A model generated the notes under the pieces. The model was not told the origin of the DNA. It saw only the letters and a list, made by a program, of their open reading frames with translations, and did not search any database. The position numbers were made by a program, and so were the translations under genes. A stretch of 64,000 bases of DNA from Trachythela sp. YZ-2020 (taxonomy: Eukaryota > Cnidaria > Anthozoa > Malacalcyonacea > Clavulariidae). Of this stretch, positions 35,040 to 46,960 are shown piece after piece. Location: assembly GCA_016169945.1 (NCBI GenBank), contig JADLSH010000052.1, forward strand, positions 1,178,001 to 1,242,000. Direction: 5' to 3'. The stretch's first letter is position 1, and the number at the start of each line of letters is the position of its first letter.

Positions 35040-36420
35040 TCTAAAGAGACTAACACTAATCAAGGCCGGATGTTGTTGTAGATGCTGGGGGAGGTGGGAA
35101 CATTTTAAGTCAGACGCACCAGTCTGAAACCCAGCCTCCGAAGATGTTAGGGTTTAGGTCTTACCCCTAAAATCAACAACGTGACTACATGCAATACTAC
35201 AAAGTTACTACAAAATTTATCTCAGAACTTCGGTATTAAAGAAGAAAATTGATACAGAGATGAATGAATAATTTGATATAAGAACTTCATCACAAAATGT
35301 AGGCCTGAAATAACATATAGAAATGAAATAGCAAATATTAAAAAAAGTTAACTGTTAAGTTTGGGTTCAACCTCAAATAGTCAACATATTTCACTCGGTA
35401 ATCAATTGGAAATAATATGAAAATACAATTTTGAATATTTGATTACAAATTATTGCAATATTATTACAATTTGACCGCTTTAGACTATCTTTCTGCAAGC
35501 ACCCAATCCCCCTTGTGTGGCTAAGCAAGCTCCATCAGTGATAATGGACCGATGGCAAGCCTACTGAATCTTGTTAACAGTTGTCACCTGCATAGCTAAA
35601 CGCTTCCCTTTTCGTGTTTTTAATATATGAATACATAAAATACGTTAGGGATATTCTGATATTACTATTGAGTACCAAAGACAGAGACACAACAAATATT
35701 TAAGGTATTCTTGGAACTCAACTATATTGTTTGTATACAGTACGCCATTATAAGTTTGAGGTTTTTATATTAAATAGAACAACTAACATCATTTTATCAT
35801 GTCAATAGTCAATAAATTGAGATTTGACTGATCAAAATAACCAACCGTTTGCCTTCTAGATTCACTTAAGGTGACAACAACAATTTTGCAACTTGTTCAA
35901 ATATCAATGGATTGACCAGATATGTTAGTTATCCCATCCAAAACAAACATATTATTATTCGATAAAAGCTTACAAAGTAACGCCACAAAATATATTAAAA
36001 CTAGTAACTTTTGATTTAGCGTGAACTCGTGAAGGAGTCTTGCAATTATTTGTGACTCATTAAAAAACTGCGAGTTTTACTTTGAAAATAGTTCAGATTA
36101 CATCAAAAAATGTTTTAACATGAATTTCGTTTCCTAAGGGGTATATGAGGCACCCCCAAGGTAATGATATATTAGTGATTAATGATTCACTTATTTCAAC
36201 TGAAATACATCAACACACAATAGGTACCCATTATATTTTGGTTAAATGTTATGGTAATAATGAGTTAATCAATGAAACTTAAGAATCTGCAACAATTTAC
36301 ATGTCTTACAAATATAATATTTTGGTGGTCTTTAAAAAACCATGCTATTACCTCTACAAACAGTAAAAGCATTTGTGTCAATAAAACCGGAATCTTTTGT
36401 TGGAATTGAGTAATTTTTCC
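35040..36420. other. Intron sequence with a diverged repeat
   Basis: AT-rich intron of TRIM/TLDc copy 1. The segment near 35850-35900 (GCCTTCTAGATTCACTTAAG) resembles the interior of the 677-bp element at 38378, so an old relative of that element is likely here. No exon besides the SH3 exon nearby. Confidence 0.35.
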
Positions 36421-36424
36421 TATA

Positions 36425-36655
36425 CGAGGTAGCTTAGACCTCTTTAGAGGCGTTTAAGCTCAGCAATAACTGAAGGCGAACTGGGAATCTGTCTTCCCTT
36501 GATGCCCCAAGCGTCTTCACAGATAACCCGCACGCCCTACAATTTCCGGGTTTATAAGTCTCGGTCGAAGAGAGAATTGTGCACATGTCTTGAACATGAA
36601 CTAACATAAAAAAGATAGGCTCGCACGTTTTCATTATAGCTAAGTCTGTCGTGTC
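36425..36655. repeat. Short dispersed repeat, copy 2
   Basis: Same orientation as the copy at 33950; both are in the TLDc intron. Begins TAGCTTAGACCTCTTTAGAGG. Confidence 0.5.
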
Positions 36656-36763
36656 CAGTTGAAGATTTCTACAAAGTCTTCTTATTGTCGTAAAACTAAT
36701 TGTAGGCCTTTGCTTTTACTTTAATTGTAGTTTCGTAAATGTGTGGATCACCAATTTTACTAC

Positions 36764-37243
36764 CTGGGGCCGGTTGTATACAACTCTTATCTACGTTTTA
36801 ACTACCCATTTTCTGTTAAATGGTAGTTAACTTTAACCACGTAGTTAAGTCGGTTGTATAAAAACCTAGTTAAATTGCAGTTAAAAAGTAGTTAAAGTTA
36901 ACTATGCTCAAGCGCATTTCGTAGACTTTATTGGTCATTATGTCTTGTTTTCTTGCATATTTTTCATTATTTTGAATCAAAATACCGCCATTTTTGGTAA
37001 ATATAAGTCCGCAGTCGTATTCAAAATGCTTGTCAGCGGTTGCTAATCCAGTGCGTACTTTGTGTTATTTCATGTTTAATCACCCCACGCGAACCCCACG
37101 CGCAGTTAACTGTGTGATTAGTTAACTACCCGACTAACTACGTTTTATGCAACTCAGTTAAGTCCTGTAGTTAAGGCTTTAACTACGGTAGTTAACGCTA
37201 ACTATAGTTAACTTTAACTACATTTTTATGCAACCGGCCCCTG
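36764..37243. mobile_element. MITE with GGGGCCGGTTG termini
   Basis: Left end GGGGCCGGTTGTATA, right end ATGCAACCGGCCCC. The interior is a dense, partly palindromic series of AGTTAACTTTAACTAC words. It ends 80 bp from the first TLDc exon. Confidence 0.65.
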
Positions 37244-37322
37244 GTGTTCTGGAAGATGACAATTTTAATTAACATTCTCGTGCTAAGTTTTTCATTGTAA
37301 AAATAGGAAATACAACGAATAC

Positions 37323-37574
37323 CTTGTGGTTTCCAGGTCTGATCAGTATAACCACCAAAGACATTGGTTCCGCATTTGATCAAGGTCAATGTGGGCCCTG
37401 CATCGTCACACTTTCTATGAAAATCTTTGCTTTTCCAACCATCGTTTGAAGCTCGATAGCAGAGTTCCCAACTGAACTTCTTATCTTCCACCCACTCTCC
37501 AAGTTGGTGCGCATGGTAAATGTTACCGTCCAAGATTGTTGAGCTTTCAAGTAACAACTCTACAGGTGGTTCAA
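37323..37574 (-). CDS. TLDc domain, first half, copy 1
   Basis: Acceptor CAG at 37577-37575 and donor GTATTC from 37322. Starts with two bases that complete a valine codon with the TRIM exon. Hallmarks are LLLESSTILDG, LCYRASNDGW, DFHRKC, GPTLTLIK and NVFGGYTD, the diagnostic core of TLDc. Open throughout. Confidence 0.85.
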
Positions 37575-38377
37575 CTGAAATAATAGAAAAAGTTTGAAAT
37601 AGATATATAATAGTCCAATATATAAATCTCACTCATAATCAGAAATTGCAGAAAAAAATAGCCATAACACTCAGTGAAGATTTTTTCTGGCATTTTTGGC
37701 ACGTATTCAAAACAAATAAAGGCTCGAATTATGAGTTTAAAGTGTTTTAAAATTATGCTTGAGTTTTGTAATGTTGTTTTTTAGGCATGTAGTCTTTTAT
37801 TTTTTGCATTAAAGTTTCACCAATAAATGAAAAAAGTTTCGCCTCATCAATATTCAATACACGTCGGCATGTATAATGTATACTCGCATACTCGGTGTAA
37901 ATGCATGTTTGGCCACAATTTCCGATCGTGATTAGTTTAACTTTTAATGCAATATATGACGCTATAAAGTGATTATTAAGCAGCAACACAAATGTTGGTT
38001 AAGAAACTCGCCGGCATTCGACTCCTCATTTTACATCTTAATTTAAATAGAACTGTTGTATGGAAATTATGCTGGTTTACATGCGTTTCTGTTTGTCGTT
38101 CCAAGAAATCTGATCAATTAAAATCATGTGCAACAAATGACAATTTTTATGAAGCAAAAAACTGTCTTTAAAGGTTGTCAAACAAGTCGGTTAGGCTACG
38201 CTTTCGATCCTTTATAATGGTATTCCACATCGCTTCATATATCCTAATCAGATAAATGTTAATGATTTACCGGTACCGCGTTTGTAAAAGACGAGTTTCA
38301 ATCAGTGGGATTAAATTACAATATGAACGCAGAACCCATCATTTGGATGCGCAGTCGAAGCTATGAATTCGGCTATA

Positions 38378-39054
38378 CAGAGTGTTCCAAAAAGAATGCT
38401 CCCCCCATCATATTTTGTGGTATTACTTCGTTTCCTTTAATCAAATATTCAAATTTTTTGCACTGGGCTAAATTACAAATATATCATGTTAATCAATTGG
38501 TATTTTACTAACTATTTGCCTTCTAGAATCATTTAAGGTGGCGACACCAATATTGCGACTTGTCCCAATTTTGGAAATTAGGTTAAACATATTTGGAAAA
38601 TTAAGAAAGGATTTTTGAAAGAAACTCATGATTTGTTGTAGCCAATATCGAAAATCATTTACATGCATTTTCCTTTCCCTATTCGGGCTTCTGCCGCATT
38701 CTTTAGAGTACCCACCATGTTTGCTGTTTTGGGACAAATTGAATGGAAAACAGCAAGTTCTGCAGGGAATTTTTCCCACCTTGCCAGGGCTTTTGCCTCC
38801 TTTTTAGTAATTTTTACATGAAACAAATGCATCGTTGTATAATGTAGGTAGTATCGTTAAAAATCCTTCTAAAAATTTTGCAATACTTTTAACTTAATTT
38901 CCATAATTTGGACGGGATGCAAAATAATTATCTTGATCAGTCAAATATAAATGTAGTGGCATGATATGATAGTTATTCCATGCAATATAAAAATCGTACC
39001 TAGCGTAGTAATTCTACAAAATATAGTGGAGGACATTTTTTTGGGGACACCCTG
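38378..39054. mobile_element. 677-bp Tc1/mariner-like non-autonomous element
   Basis: Flanked by TA. Ends CAGAGTGTTCCAAAAAGAA and TTTTTTTGGGGACACCCTG, the same terminal type as the 217-bp MITE at 24610. The minus-strand ORF at 38779-38489 resembles no transposase I know. Confidence 0.6.
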
Positions 39055-39587
39055 TAAATGGTGTATAAAAATATTTAAAGCTCGTTCTTTGCTCTTTTTA
39101 GTAAGTGTATAGTCGTTTGTCTCTTTAACTACAAAGGGAGTTCATTATTTTTCAGATGTGGTCTAATTCTATATGCATTTACTAATTGTATTTCATAGTC
39201 TTGTTTTAATTCTTGTCAATTGTCTTGTGTAAACGTTGATAATGTAGTTGTCATACGAAAAAGACCAAAAGACCAAAAAGTATCTAAAAAGTATTTTAGA
39301 AGGTATTGGGCTGTGTTTCCTATATACTTCTCAATCGATCCCAAAAATATTGCATCTCGAATTTTCATGAACCAATAGTTCAAATTTAAAAAGTAACTTC
39401 CCTTACAAAATGTGTATTGCTAAGCTTTCAACTGAATGTGAACACGTAGGCTTTACAGCTCTATGTTTTTCAAAATTGACATTTTAATCCAGGATTCCGT
39501 TCAACCATACATCCGATCCTGTCAAATTAGCATTTTATGATAAACTCTCCGTATCTAATATAAGCCCCTCCCCACCATACAGGGGGC

Positions 39588-40433
39588 GTTTATTAGATTA
39601 GATTAAACGTTTCTGAAAGGTTTTTGAGATAGATTACTAGCTTTCGCGATCATCGGTTTAAGAGGTAGCATCATTCCCATCACATATACACAAATTTTTG
39701 GTTAATGCTCAGCAACGTATTGCTTACTAGACTCGGTTGCTCAGTTTACCAGAGCGCTGCACCGGAAATGGCAGGTCCGCAGGTTCGAGGGCCTAAAGTT
39801 GCAGTTTTTCTGCAACGAAAAGGTCTAAAAGGTCTAATGCTCTAAAAAGTCTAAAAATGTATATAAATTTTAGTTCGAGTATTCCATCTAAAAACACCTT
39901 TTACTATTAATCCTATCGAACGAGATGCCGATAAATATCTTGATATTAACAATTATGTAACATATATTTTTTGGGGGAATTCAATGCCTATCAAGGAGAA
40001 GAATAGAAAGCATTTTTCAATAATTATGTGCATTAGATCATGTGAGCATGTATTTTGCGCCATAGAAAGAGCAAAGAATTGTCTAATAATAAATCTTGGC
40101 TTTCTTGTCTGTTTTTTTGAATGTATACTAAAACAATTATTGGATGAGACTGAGCATGATATCAAAAATTATTTTGACCGAAGTCAATGTTATCTGCCGA
40201 AGCGAAGCTCGGGCAAATTTAAAAGAAGACATTTTGTTTCGGCTTTCAATATTTCGCTGGCTTTTTATACAAGATGCCGACCGCGCAAGAGCTTCGGCTC
40301 TACAGCGTGCACCAATTGATCGGTACTAAAAAGCAATTATTGAACGCTGCTCACGTCAGCAGCTGAAATAACGTGCGTGCTACCGGATATTGAGAGTTAC
40401 TCCTTCCTAACAGAAGCGTTTATCTAATAAACG
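39588..40433. mobile_element. TIR element interrupted by a tRNA-SINE
   Basis: Inverted ends GGGCGTTTATTAGATTAGAT and ATCTAATAAACGCCC. A SINE unit (about 39720-39935) sits inside. A GC hairpin-like AGCGAAGCTCGG occurs near 40202. Non-coding. Confidence 0.45.
39729..39935 (+). mobile_element. tRNA-SINE unit, diverged
   Basis: The head reads GACTCGGTTGCTCAG...AGAGCGCTGCACCGGAA with a decayed A-box; the tail matches the other units (ATGTATATAAATTTTAGTTC, then GAACGAGATGCCGA). Confidence 0.6.
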
Positions 40434-40643
40434 CCCTACATAAAAACACGAAAATTTTATATAGGCCTCAATGTCCATTGTACACTTACGGCATTTAAAC
40501 AGTGGTGTTTAAATTTATTAAATATAAATTTTGGTGGGGTAAGGGGGCAGGGGTAACTGCCACCCACCTTTACAAAAAGCCCGTTTGTAGGAAATTTCAA
40601 CACTGTGTACTTGTATAATTTACATATATTTAGGCTTTTTTTA

Positions 40644-41922
40644 GTTCTAGAAGGTTTCCTTTAAACATCACGTCATTTGACTTTTAATTAGTTTATTGTA
40701 TTGATAGGTGCCTTTAACGCTTGGCGTCATTATCATGTGATCATATCATCATTAGATATGCTTCTATTTCCGGTGCACTACACTATATAAGTCCACGATT
40801 TTTTATGTTTGAATTACTTGTATTGTGATAAACGACTCTTTATATTTGAATTTAGTGTTTTATGCTTACGCCTATGTCTCACTGAACGCTTTGTTCTATA
40901 ATTGACATATATTTAGGCTTTTTTTAGTTACATCTGGTTATTTAAACAGTATTGTTGTGCACTTATAATAAAATATATTTTCTTGTTTCAGTGTATTCCT
41001 TCCTCCTTTTAAGCCGCCATCCAGTGTCCCAAGGGCTGGAGTCTCTTTTTGAGATAGCTGGCGAGGGGAAGGATTTGCTGTTGATGAGATGATTTATCCA
41101 TGGTATGATATTTATTGATTGTTATTTCATTTATTGTTTAGCGTACATAGATTGGAGTACAAAACCTTGTAGTTTTGTTCTGGTTAAAGTCATATCTTAA
41201 TTGATATATATTTGTATTCGTTGAGGTTTTTCGACACGCGAATATTCACAAATATTGTTCTAGAAGGTTTCCTTTAAACATCACGTCATTTGACTTTTAA
41301 TTAGTTTATTGTATTGATAGGTGCCTTTAACGCTTGGCGTCATTATCATGTGATCATGTCATCATTAGATATGCTTCTATTTCAGTGCACTACACTATAT
41401 AAGTCCACGATTTTTTATGTTTGAATTACTTGTATTGTGATAAACGACTCTTTATATTTGAATTTAGTGTTTTATGCTTACGCCTATGTCTCACTGAACG
41501 CTTTGTTCTATAATTGACATATATTTAGGCTTTTTTTAGTTACATCTGGTTATTTAAACAGTATTGTTGTGCACTTATAATAAAATATATTTTCTTGTTT
41601 CAGTGTATTCCTTCCTCCTTTTAAGCCGCCATCCAGTGTCCCAAGGGCTGGAGTCTCTTTTTGAGATAGCTGGCGAGGGGAAGGATTTGCTGTTGATGAG
41701 ATGATTTATCCATGGTATGATATTTATTGATTGTTATTTCATTTATTGTTTAGCGTACATAGATTGGAGTACAAAACCTTGTAGTTTTGTTCTGGTTAAA
41801 GTCATATCTTAATTGATATATATTTGTATTCGTTGAGGTTTTTCGACACGCGAATATTCACAAATATTGTTCTAGAAGGTTTCCTTTAAACATCACGTCA
41901 TTTGACTTTTAATTAGTTTATT
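40644..41922. repeat. Tandem duplication, 613-bp and 612-bp units plus a partial third
   Basis: Units start at GTTCTAGAAGGTTTCC: 40644, 41257 and 41869. The first two are almost identical (one visible difference, TTCCGGTGC against TTCAGTGC). The third stops after 54 bases. Each unit holds a TATAAG box-like motif, an AATAAAATA motif and no long ORF. LTR-like features without gag/pol suggest a tandem terminal repeat, or a recent unequal duplication in the intron of TRIM/TLDc copy 1. Confidence 0.9.
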
Positions 41923-42106
41923 AAAATCTAAACAGCCATATTTAAGTCAAAATCGCTGCTTTGTCGGAAATTTAGGAGACTTTGCACGGTAAAGGTCAAT
42001 TTTCGCTACTTCGTCCATATAGAACTATAATTGGCCAATCTATTCTATCTATTCTATCTTTAATTTATCTATTAGACATTTTATTATTACATAAAGAAAT
42101 ACTTAC

Positions 42107-43250
42107 CAATTTTCCCCAAATTATTCAGGTCTTCATTGTCAACGATGATTTTGGTTGATTTTGCATGCAGGCATTTAAAGCTACCATTGTGAACTGGTTG
42201 CATCGACTTTGGACATTTTCTCTCGATGTCGTTGGCATTCAAATCGATTTCTTTTTCAAGCGAAAGCATTTCTTCATTGCTTCCTTTTTCGATTATATTC
42301 TTTGCGAATACAAGTGAGCCATTCACCTTGTCCACATAGGCTTTCATTTCATTGTGTTGTTTTACAAGGGTTCGGTTGACTGCGCCGTGCTTTCTGTCAA
42401 CTTGGCCAAGCAAGATAGACGTGTTCTGTTCTAATTTATTCGAAAATTCTTCCAAGATTTCTTTTTCTTGTTCCAGGATGACATTTTTAGCCCTTTTAGT
42501 GTTGGTTTGCAAATTTTCCGTAGCGTGTTCTATTTCCTGCAAGGAGTTTTTCCCTTCCTCAGATTTCTTCTGCAAAACCGCGAAAATTTATTTGAAGGCT
42601 TCCTTGTGCTGTTCGGCCACGACGTCGATAGGTTGATAGTCATGGTCAGGTTTCCGATGATCTAATACCACGCAATTAATACAAGCCAGATCCTGGCATG
42701 TGTTGCAATAGAATTCAAGGGGCTTACTTCCGTGTCCATGCTTCTGGCAACGTGGCTTTCCTTTTGCTTTGGTTTGGTTTTCGGGTTTTGTCAATTCCTC
42801 CAAAGTCAACACAGTATGTTCTTTGAAATCAAGCCAGTTGTTGTGTGTTGTCAAGCATTTCTCGCACAGATAACGTTCACATTCAGTACATCTACATCTG
42901 GAAGGTACTTGACCTCTACAAGATTCACAAGATAGCTGTTGTGCTTGTTGTTGTATTTTCAATATGTCGAGCATATTGTTGATAAAATAGTTGGATGGAA
43001 GTTGCTCCACGCTTTCGCCTTTTCCCAGTTCAAATTGGGTCCGGCACATGGGACAGTTGAACAGATGTTCATTTCTACCTTCGTCTTGGGTTTCCTCCTG
43101 TTGAATTTCAACATACGTTGCAAGACATATCTTACAGAACGAATGAAAGCAAGGGAGTGTTCTTGGTTCTTTTAAAGCCTCTTTACAAAGAGTGCATCTC
43201 AGAAGTTCTTCCATTCGTTCTGTCGAAGAAGAATTGGGCGCTATTGCCAT
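42107..43250 (-). CDS. TRIM exon: RING, two B-boxes, coiled coil (interrupted)
   Basis: It starts at ATG 43250. The RING finger is residues 19-~75 (CTLC, CFHSFCKIC, CPMC), the C3HC4 pattern that recruits an E2 enzyme. B-box 1 is ~105-145 (CESC, CTEC, CEKC) and B-box 2 is ~166-210 (CQKH, YCNTCQDLACINC). After the TAA codon 221 the same frame gives a coiled coil of ~100 residues (KSEEGKNSLQEIE, LEQNTSILLGQV), a cysteine-bearing linker and a donor GTAAGT at 42106. The first 220 residues are intact and have all zinc ligands expected for the fold. Confidence 0.85.
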
Positions 43251-43910
43251 AGCTGGCTATATTGCTTGCCAGATTGATAGTGAATTGAGATGTGTTAACT
43301 CGTCAGCACATACGGAGTTGTATTGTTAAATACCAAGAAATGCATTTTTTTCTGCGTATCGAATTCCTTCAAAATTAACATTTCAATAACCTCACGCCAG
43401 TAAAGACAAAGACAAGTGTTTCAATCTTGTTAGTTTGGTATGCAGTTCATGTCTCGTGTTTGAAATCTTCAAAGTAGCTACATGACTTTAGTGACATTTC
43501 CAATTTTATTCAGATTCGAGCTACAATAAATTATTCTGTCGTTGATGTGGTTAAAAACAAAGGGTTTTTATGAAAGGCAAAAGTTGTAGTTATCGAATGT
43601 TGAACAACATAATTTCAGCAGATATTGGGGGGTTAATTAAGCTTGACGAAAATATACCAGAAAGCATATTATACATATAATTTAGGAAACATTCAAGTCA
43701 AATCTACATAAAGTATACCGCAAATTAGGAGTAATATTACTATAGGTGTCTTTAACGTTACAAGCCTAATTGCTGCATACAGGTATGCTGTAGGCAGTGA
43801 GGTGTGCTTAAACTGTGATCTACAAAGGAAGCGTATTAAGCTAGCGCGGTTCCCACTGATTCGGCAGAATATAATACAACAAAGCCAAAGTAACCAAGGC
43901 ATGCATAATA
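43251..43910. other. 5' flank of TRIM/TLDc copy 1
   Basis: The promoter of the minus-strand gene should be here. No TATA or initiator could be assigned with confidence. No other exon seen. Confidence 0.3.
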
Positions 43911-44800
43911 TATAATTCTGTTCGAGTATTCCATCTACCAACACCATTTACTATTAAAGGTGATGTAAAGTCCTTATGTAAAAAACTGGCAACGTCCGTC
44001 TGTTTACATTATTTTAAAACACGCGATATTTAAAAAAAATAAGATGTGTTCTGGTTCGCTATGCTTTAAATAAATACAGATTCGAGTTTCTGATTTAGAA
44101 GATGTCGAATTTTAGTCGAAGCAAGGCGAAATTTGGGCATTGTTTAAGTCGCAGGACCCCCCATAGCACATGCGCAGAACGGACTTTACATGGTATTTAA
44201 TCTTATCGAACGAGATGCCGAGAAAAATCTTGAATTTACCCATTCACCATATACTAGCATCACTCCCATCCTATATATGCCGAACTTACGGTTGACGCTC
44301 AGCAACTGGATTCTGTAGCTCAGTTGGTTAGAGCGATGCACCGGAATCGCAGGGCCGCAGTTCAATTCCCGCCAGAGGGCTTAAGTTGCATTTTTCGCAA
44401 CTGCTCCTTGCTAGGTCTACAAAAATGTATATATAATTCCGTTGGAGTATTCCATCCACCAACATAATTTACTATTAATCTATCGAACGAGATGCCGAGA
44501 AAAATCTTGATCATGAATTTACCCATACACCATATACTGGCATCACTCCCATCATATATACCGAACTTGCGGTTGACGCTCAGCAACTGGACTCTATAGC
44601 TCAGTTGGTTAGAGCGCTGCACCGGAATCGCAAGGTCGCAGATTCAATTCCTGCCAGAGGGCCTAAGTTGCATTTTTCGCAACTGCTCCTGGCTAGGTCT
44701 ACAAAAATGTATATATATAATTCGAGTATTCCATCTACCAACACCATTTACTATTAATCTTATCGAAAGAGATGCCGAGAAAAATATTGATTATAATTAA
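43910..44800 (+). mobile_element. tRNA-SINE tandem array with an inserted MITE
   Basis: Two complete heads at 44308-44376 and 44590-44657 lie 282 bp apart in the same orientation, each followed by the same body (CTAGGTCTACAAAAATGTATA, ATTCCATC-ACCAACA, GAACGAGATGCCGAG). A partial unit precedes them. A roughly 230-bp insert with GATGTAAAGTCC/GGACTTTACAT ends (43966-44190) interrupts that partial unit. Confidence 0.75.
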
Positions 44801-44829
44801 TGTTATTAGTGGATAACTCGTAATACATA

Positions 44830-44995
44830 GAGGATATTTAACGATAGCGCGTAAATATGACTTTTATATTCGAGTGGTGAAAACAATATTTTACGAACCA
44901 GGGCAGCGAGTGAGTAAAATATTGTTTTTAACACGAGAAAATAAAAATCATGTTTTCAAAGACACCGTTAAATGTTCTTTTTATTATATGGATAA
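44830..44995. repeat. Hairpin repeat
   Basis: GAAAACAATATTTTAC...GTAAAATATTGTTTTTAAC arms, with the outer pair ATTTAACG / CGTTAAAT. Confidence 0.45.
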
Positions 44996-45139
44996 ACATT
45001 GACAAACTGTCGAGAAGTTGCCATATTGTGATACAACTGTGGAGGCAGTTCCGATACAGAACTGCGGATCATCCAATGTATCGACACCCAGATCATCCAA
45101 TGTATCTACGCGTAAATCGATGTTTATCAAAATAATTAT

Positions 45140-45955
45140 AATATTCCATGATTTAACTCTATTATTCTCTTGGACATTTTGCTAAATATCCCTCTAATTT
45201 GTACCTATAACATAATTTAGACAATTGGCTGTTATATAGGCTAGCTAATTTGTATAATAACAAACACGTATATTAAACAATTTGGCTATCGACGCCATGC
45301 CCATAGTATCCGCATCAAATGCATTCTGGACATCTTTCAAAAAATTTCAAACACAACCAATCATAAAGCAAAATCAAAAGTTTTGGCTGTTCAGGTTTTA
45401 ATTCTTTTGACTTGAAGGGACCAAGAAATTCTTCACTGATCGCTGCTCCTTAGTGCTACTGAAGCTGTTCAGTTCCAGCCAATTAGATTTGAAATTCTAT
45501 AAATTTTCCTATTTTGTTATATGTCTTCTGGATAGTCTATGGTTATATTAATCAGATGTGAAGTTTCACCAGATGTGAAGTTGCTCACATTTTCATTTTT
45601 CAAAAATAGACACGAACTCCATGCGAAAAGGTATTCAGTTGTGCAATCAGTGTAGCTCTATATAACACTTTTCCAGTTGCTATGTTACACAAAGCACACT
45701 TCAAAACAACTAGGTGTGCGTATAAAAACATTTTCAACCGTAAAATGTAATTACACAGCGTAAAAACGCGAAAATAAACAAACGCAAACTTTCCGCCAAA
45801 ATCCGCATTTTGCGAAACGAATTTAGCACAAGGCTTTCCTAGTTATTCGCCAAAAATTTCACTTCAACATGTCTATGTGTGGTACAAAAACAATTTCAGC
45901 AGTAAAATTTAATTGTAAATTGGCAAAAATATGGCAGTATAATAGTAAAAACTCC
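45140..45955. other. Unassigned spacer
   Basis: No exon or repeat family identified. Contains small words related to the neighbouring GTGTTC-rich element. Confidence 0.25.
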
Positions 45956-45959
45956 CGCC

Positions 45960-46460
45960 AATAGAAATTCCGCCGTGTTGTAAGAACACACCATTTTGTC
46001 CGCGTATACGACACGGTAAAAGGTTTTTGGTGTGTTCTGTTCAAGGCGTGTTGTAGATTTGGTGTGTTGTAGGAACACGCCTGCCGCGTTGTAGGAACAC
46101 GCCTGCCGCGTTGTAGGAACACGCCTGCCGTGTTGTAGGAACACGCCTGCCGTGTTGTAGGAACACGCCTGCCGTGTTTTATAGAACACACTTTTGGTGT
46201 GTAATCGTAAATCCAAAGAACACACCATTTTGTCCGCGTATACGACACGGTAAAAGCGTGTTGTGTGTTCCAAGAACACACTGGTGTGTTCTTAGAACAC
46301 ATGGTGTGTTCTTTCAGCACATCAAGCATAAAACACATCAAGCATACAACACGGCTGTCATACAACAAACCAATTATAGAACACACCAAGCATACAACAC
46401 GGCTGTCAGACAATACATCAAGCATAGAACAGATAAAGCATACAACACGTTAAGCGGATA
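45960..46460. repeat. GTGTTC-word-rich repeat with 22-bp minisatellite
   Basis: Begins AGAAATTCCGCCGTGTTG. Five 22-bp units GTTGTAGGAACACGCCTGCC lie at 46063-46172. A ~40-bp direct repeat starts at 45982 and 46216 (AAGAACACACCATTTTGTCC). Palindromic AGAACACA/TGTGTTCT words follow. The inverse of 51597-51935 has the same start and word type. Confidence 0.7.
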
Positions 46461-46620
46461 TCTGCAAAGACTTGCAGGTTAAGATTATATTTATTTTCCT
46501 CCAACGAACTCTAGAAAGCCCCCCCTAACAATTTACTTCCGACGGCAGCGAGCGAAGCGCAAAACCTATCCTTACTCGTCGCTGTAAAAGTGCTTCTGGC
46601 AAATTACTGTTATAATATCA

Positions 46621-46960
46621 TTATTAACAATTTTCCTCGTTTCTGATTGGCTAAGAACATCAAAATTTTCTCTTAATTCTTTTTACTATGGGTATTTGGG
46701 AGAAAATACCACATGTGGTATTTTCTCCCAAATACCCCTAGTAAAAATTGAGCAACGTCAATTGAGTAAAATTGAGTAAAAATTGTTAATAATAATATTA
46801 ATACGAAATAGCACTTGTTCTCGAAGTATTAATGAAAAATTGCACTTGTGTTTGGCGAAATATTCGTAATACCGCTCGTGCTTCGCACTCGCGGTATTAC
46901 GAATATTTCGCCAAACACGCGTGCAATTTTTCATTAATACTTCTCGAACCGTGCTATTTC
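46621..46960. repeat. Two adjacent long hairpins
   Basis: First: GGTATTTGGGAGAAAATACC and its inverse (46685-46743), with outer arms ATTATTAACAATT/AATTGTTAATAAT. Second: 46805-46960, near-perfect arms (GAAATAGCAC...CGAAATATTCGTAATACCGC and inverse) with a CGTGCTTCGCAC loop. Non-coding foldback elements. Confidence 0.7.

Larger units (their letters stand above)
33273..43250 (-). pseudogene. RING-B-box-coiled coil-TLDc gene, copy 1, with two disabling lesions
   Basis: Three exons in matching phase: 43250-42107, 37574-37323 and 33602-33273. The product would join a TRIM-type N-terminus (E3 ubiquitin ligase module) to a TLDc domain, a fold linked in other proteins to oxidation resistance and V-ATPase binding. 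Lesion 1 is a TAA at 42590-42588 (codon 221) just after the second B-box, with the frame continuing unchanged into the coiled coil. Lesion 2 is a 4-bp duplication (ATCAATCAAT) near 33352-33360 in the last exon, which shifts the final ~25 codons out of frame and makes a TGA at 33351-33349. The intact second copy reads through that point. It could also be a damaged allele or carry assembly errors; two independent lesions favour a pseudogene. A truncated RING/B-box protein could still be made. Confidence 0.8.

Noticed and set aside
40644..41868. Hammerhead ribozyme in the 613-bp tandem unit
   Set aside because: A GTTGATGAG string exists but there is no matching GAAA core or stem II.
46260..46320. 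AGAACA/TGTTCT palindromes as steroid-receptor response elements
   Set aside because: The words are part of a repeat family, and classical steroid receptors are not expected in this lineage.
45859..46482. ORFs of 188, 127 and 102 codons
   Set aside because: They come from the GTGTTC-word and 22-bp repeats, lack a start context, and show only repeat-derived peptides.
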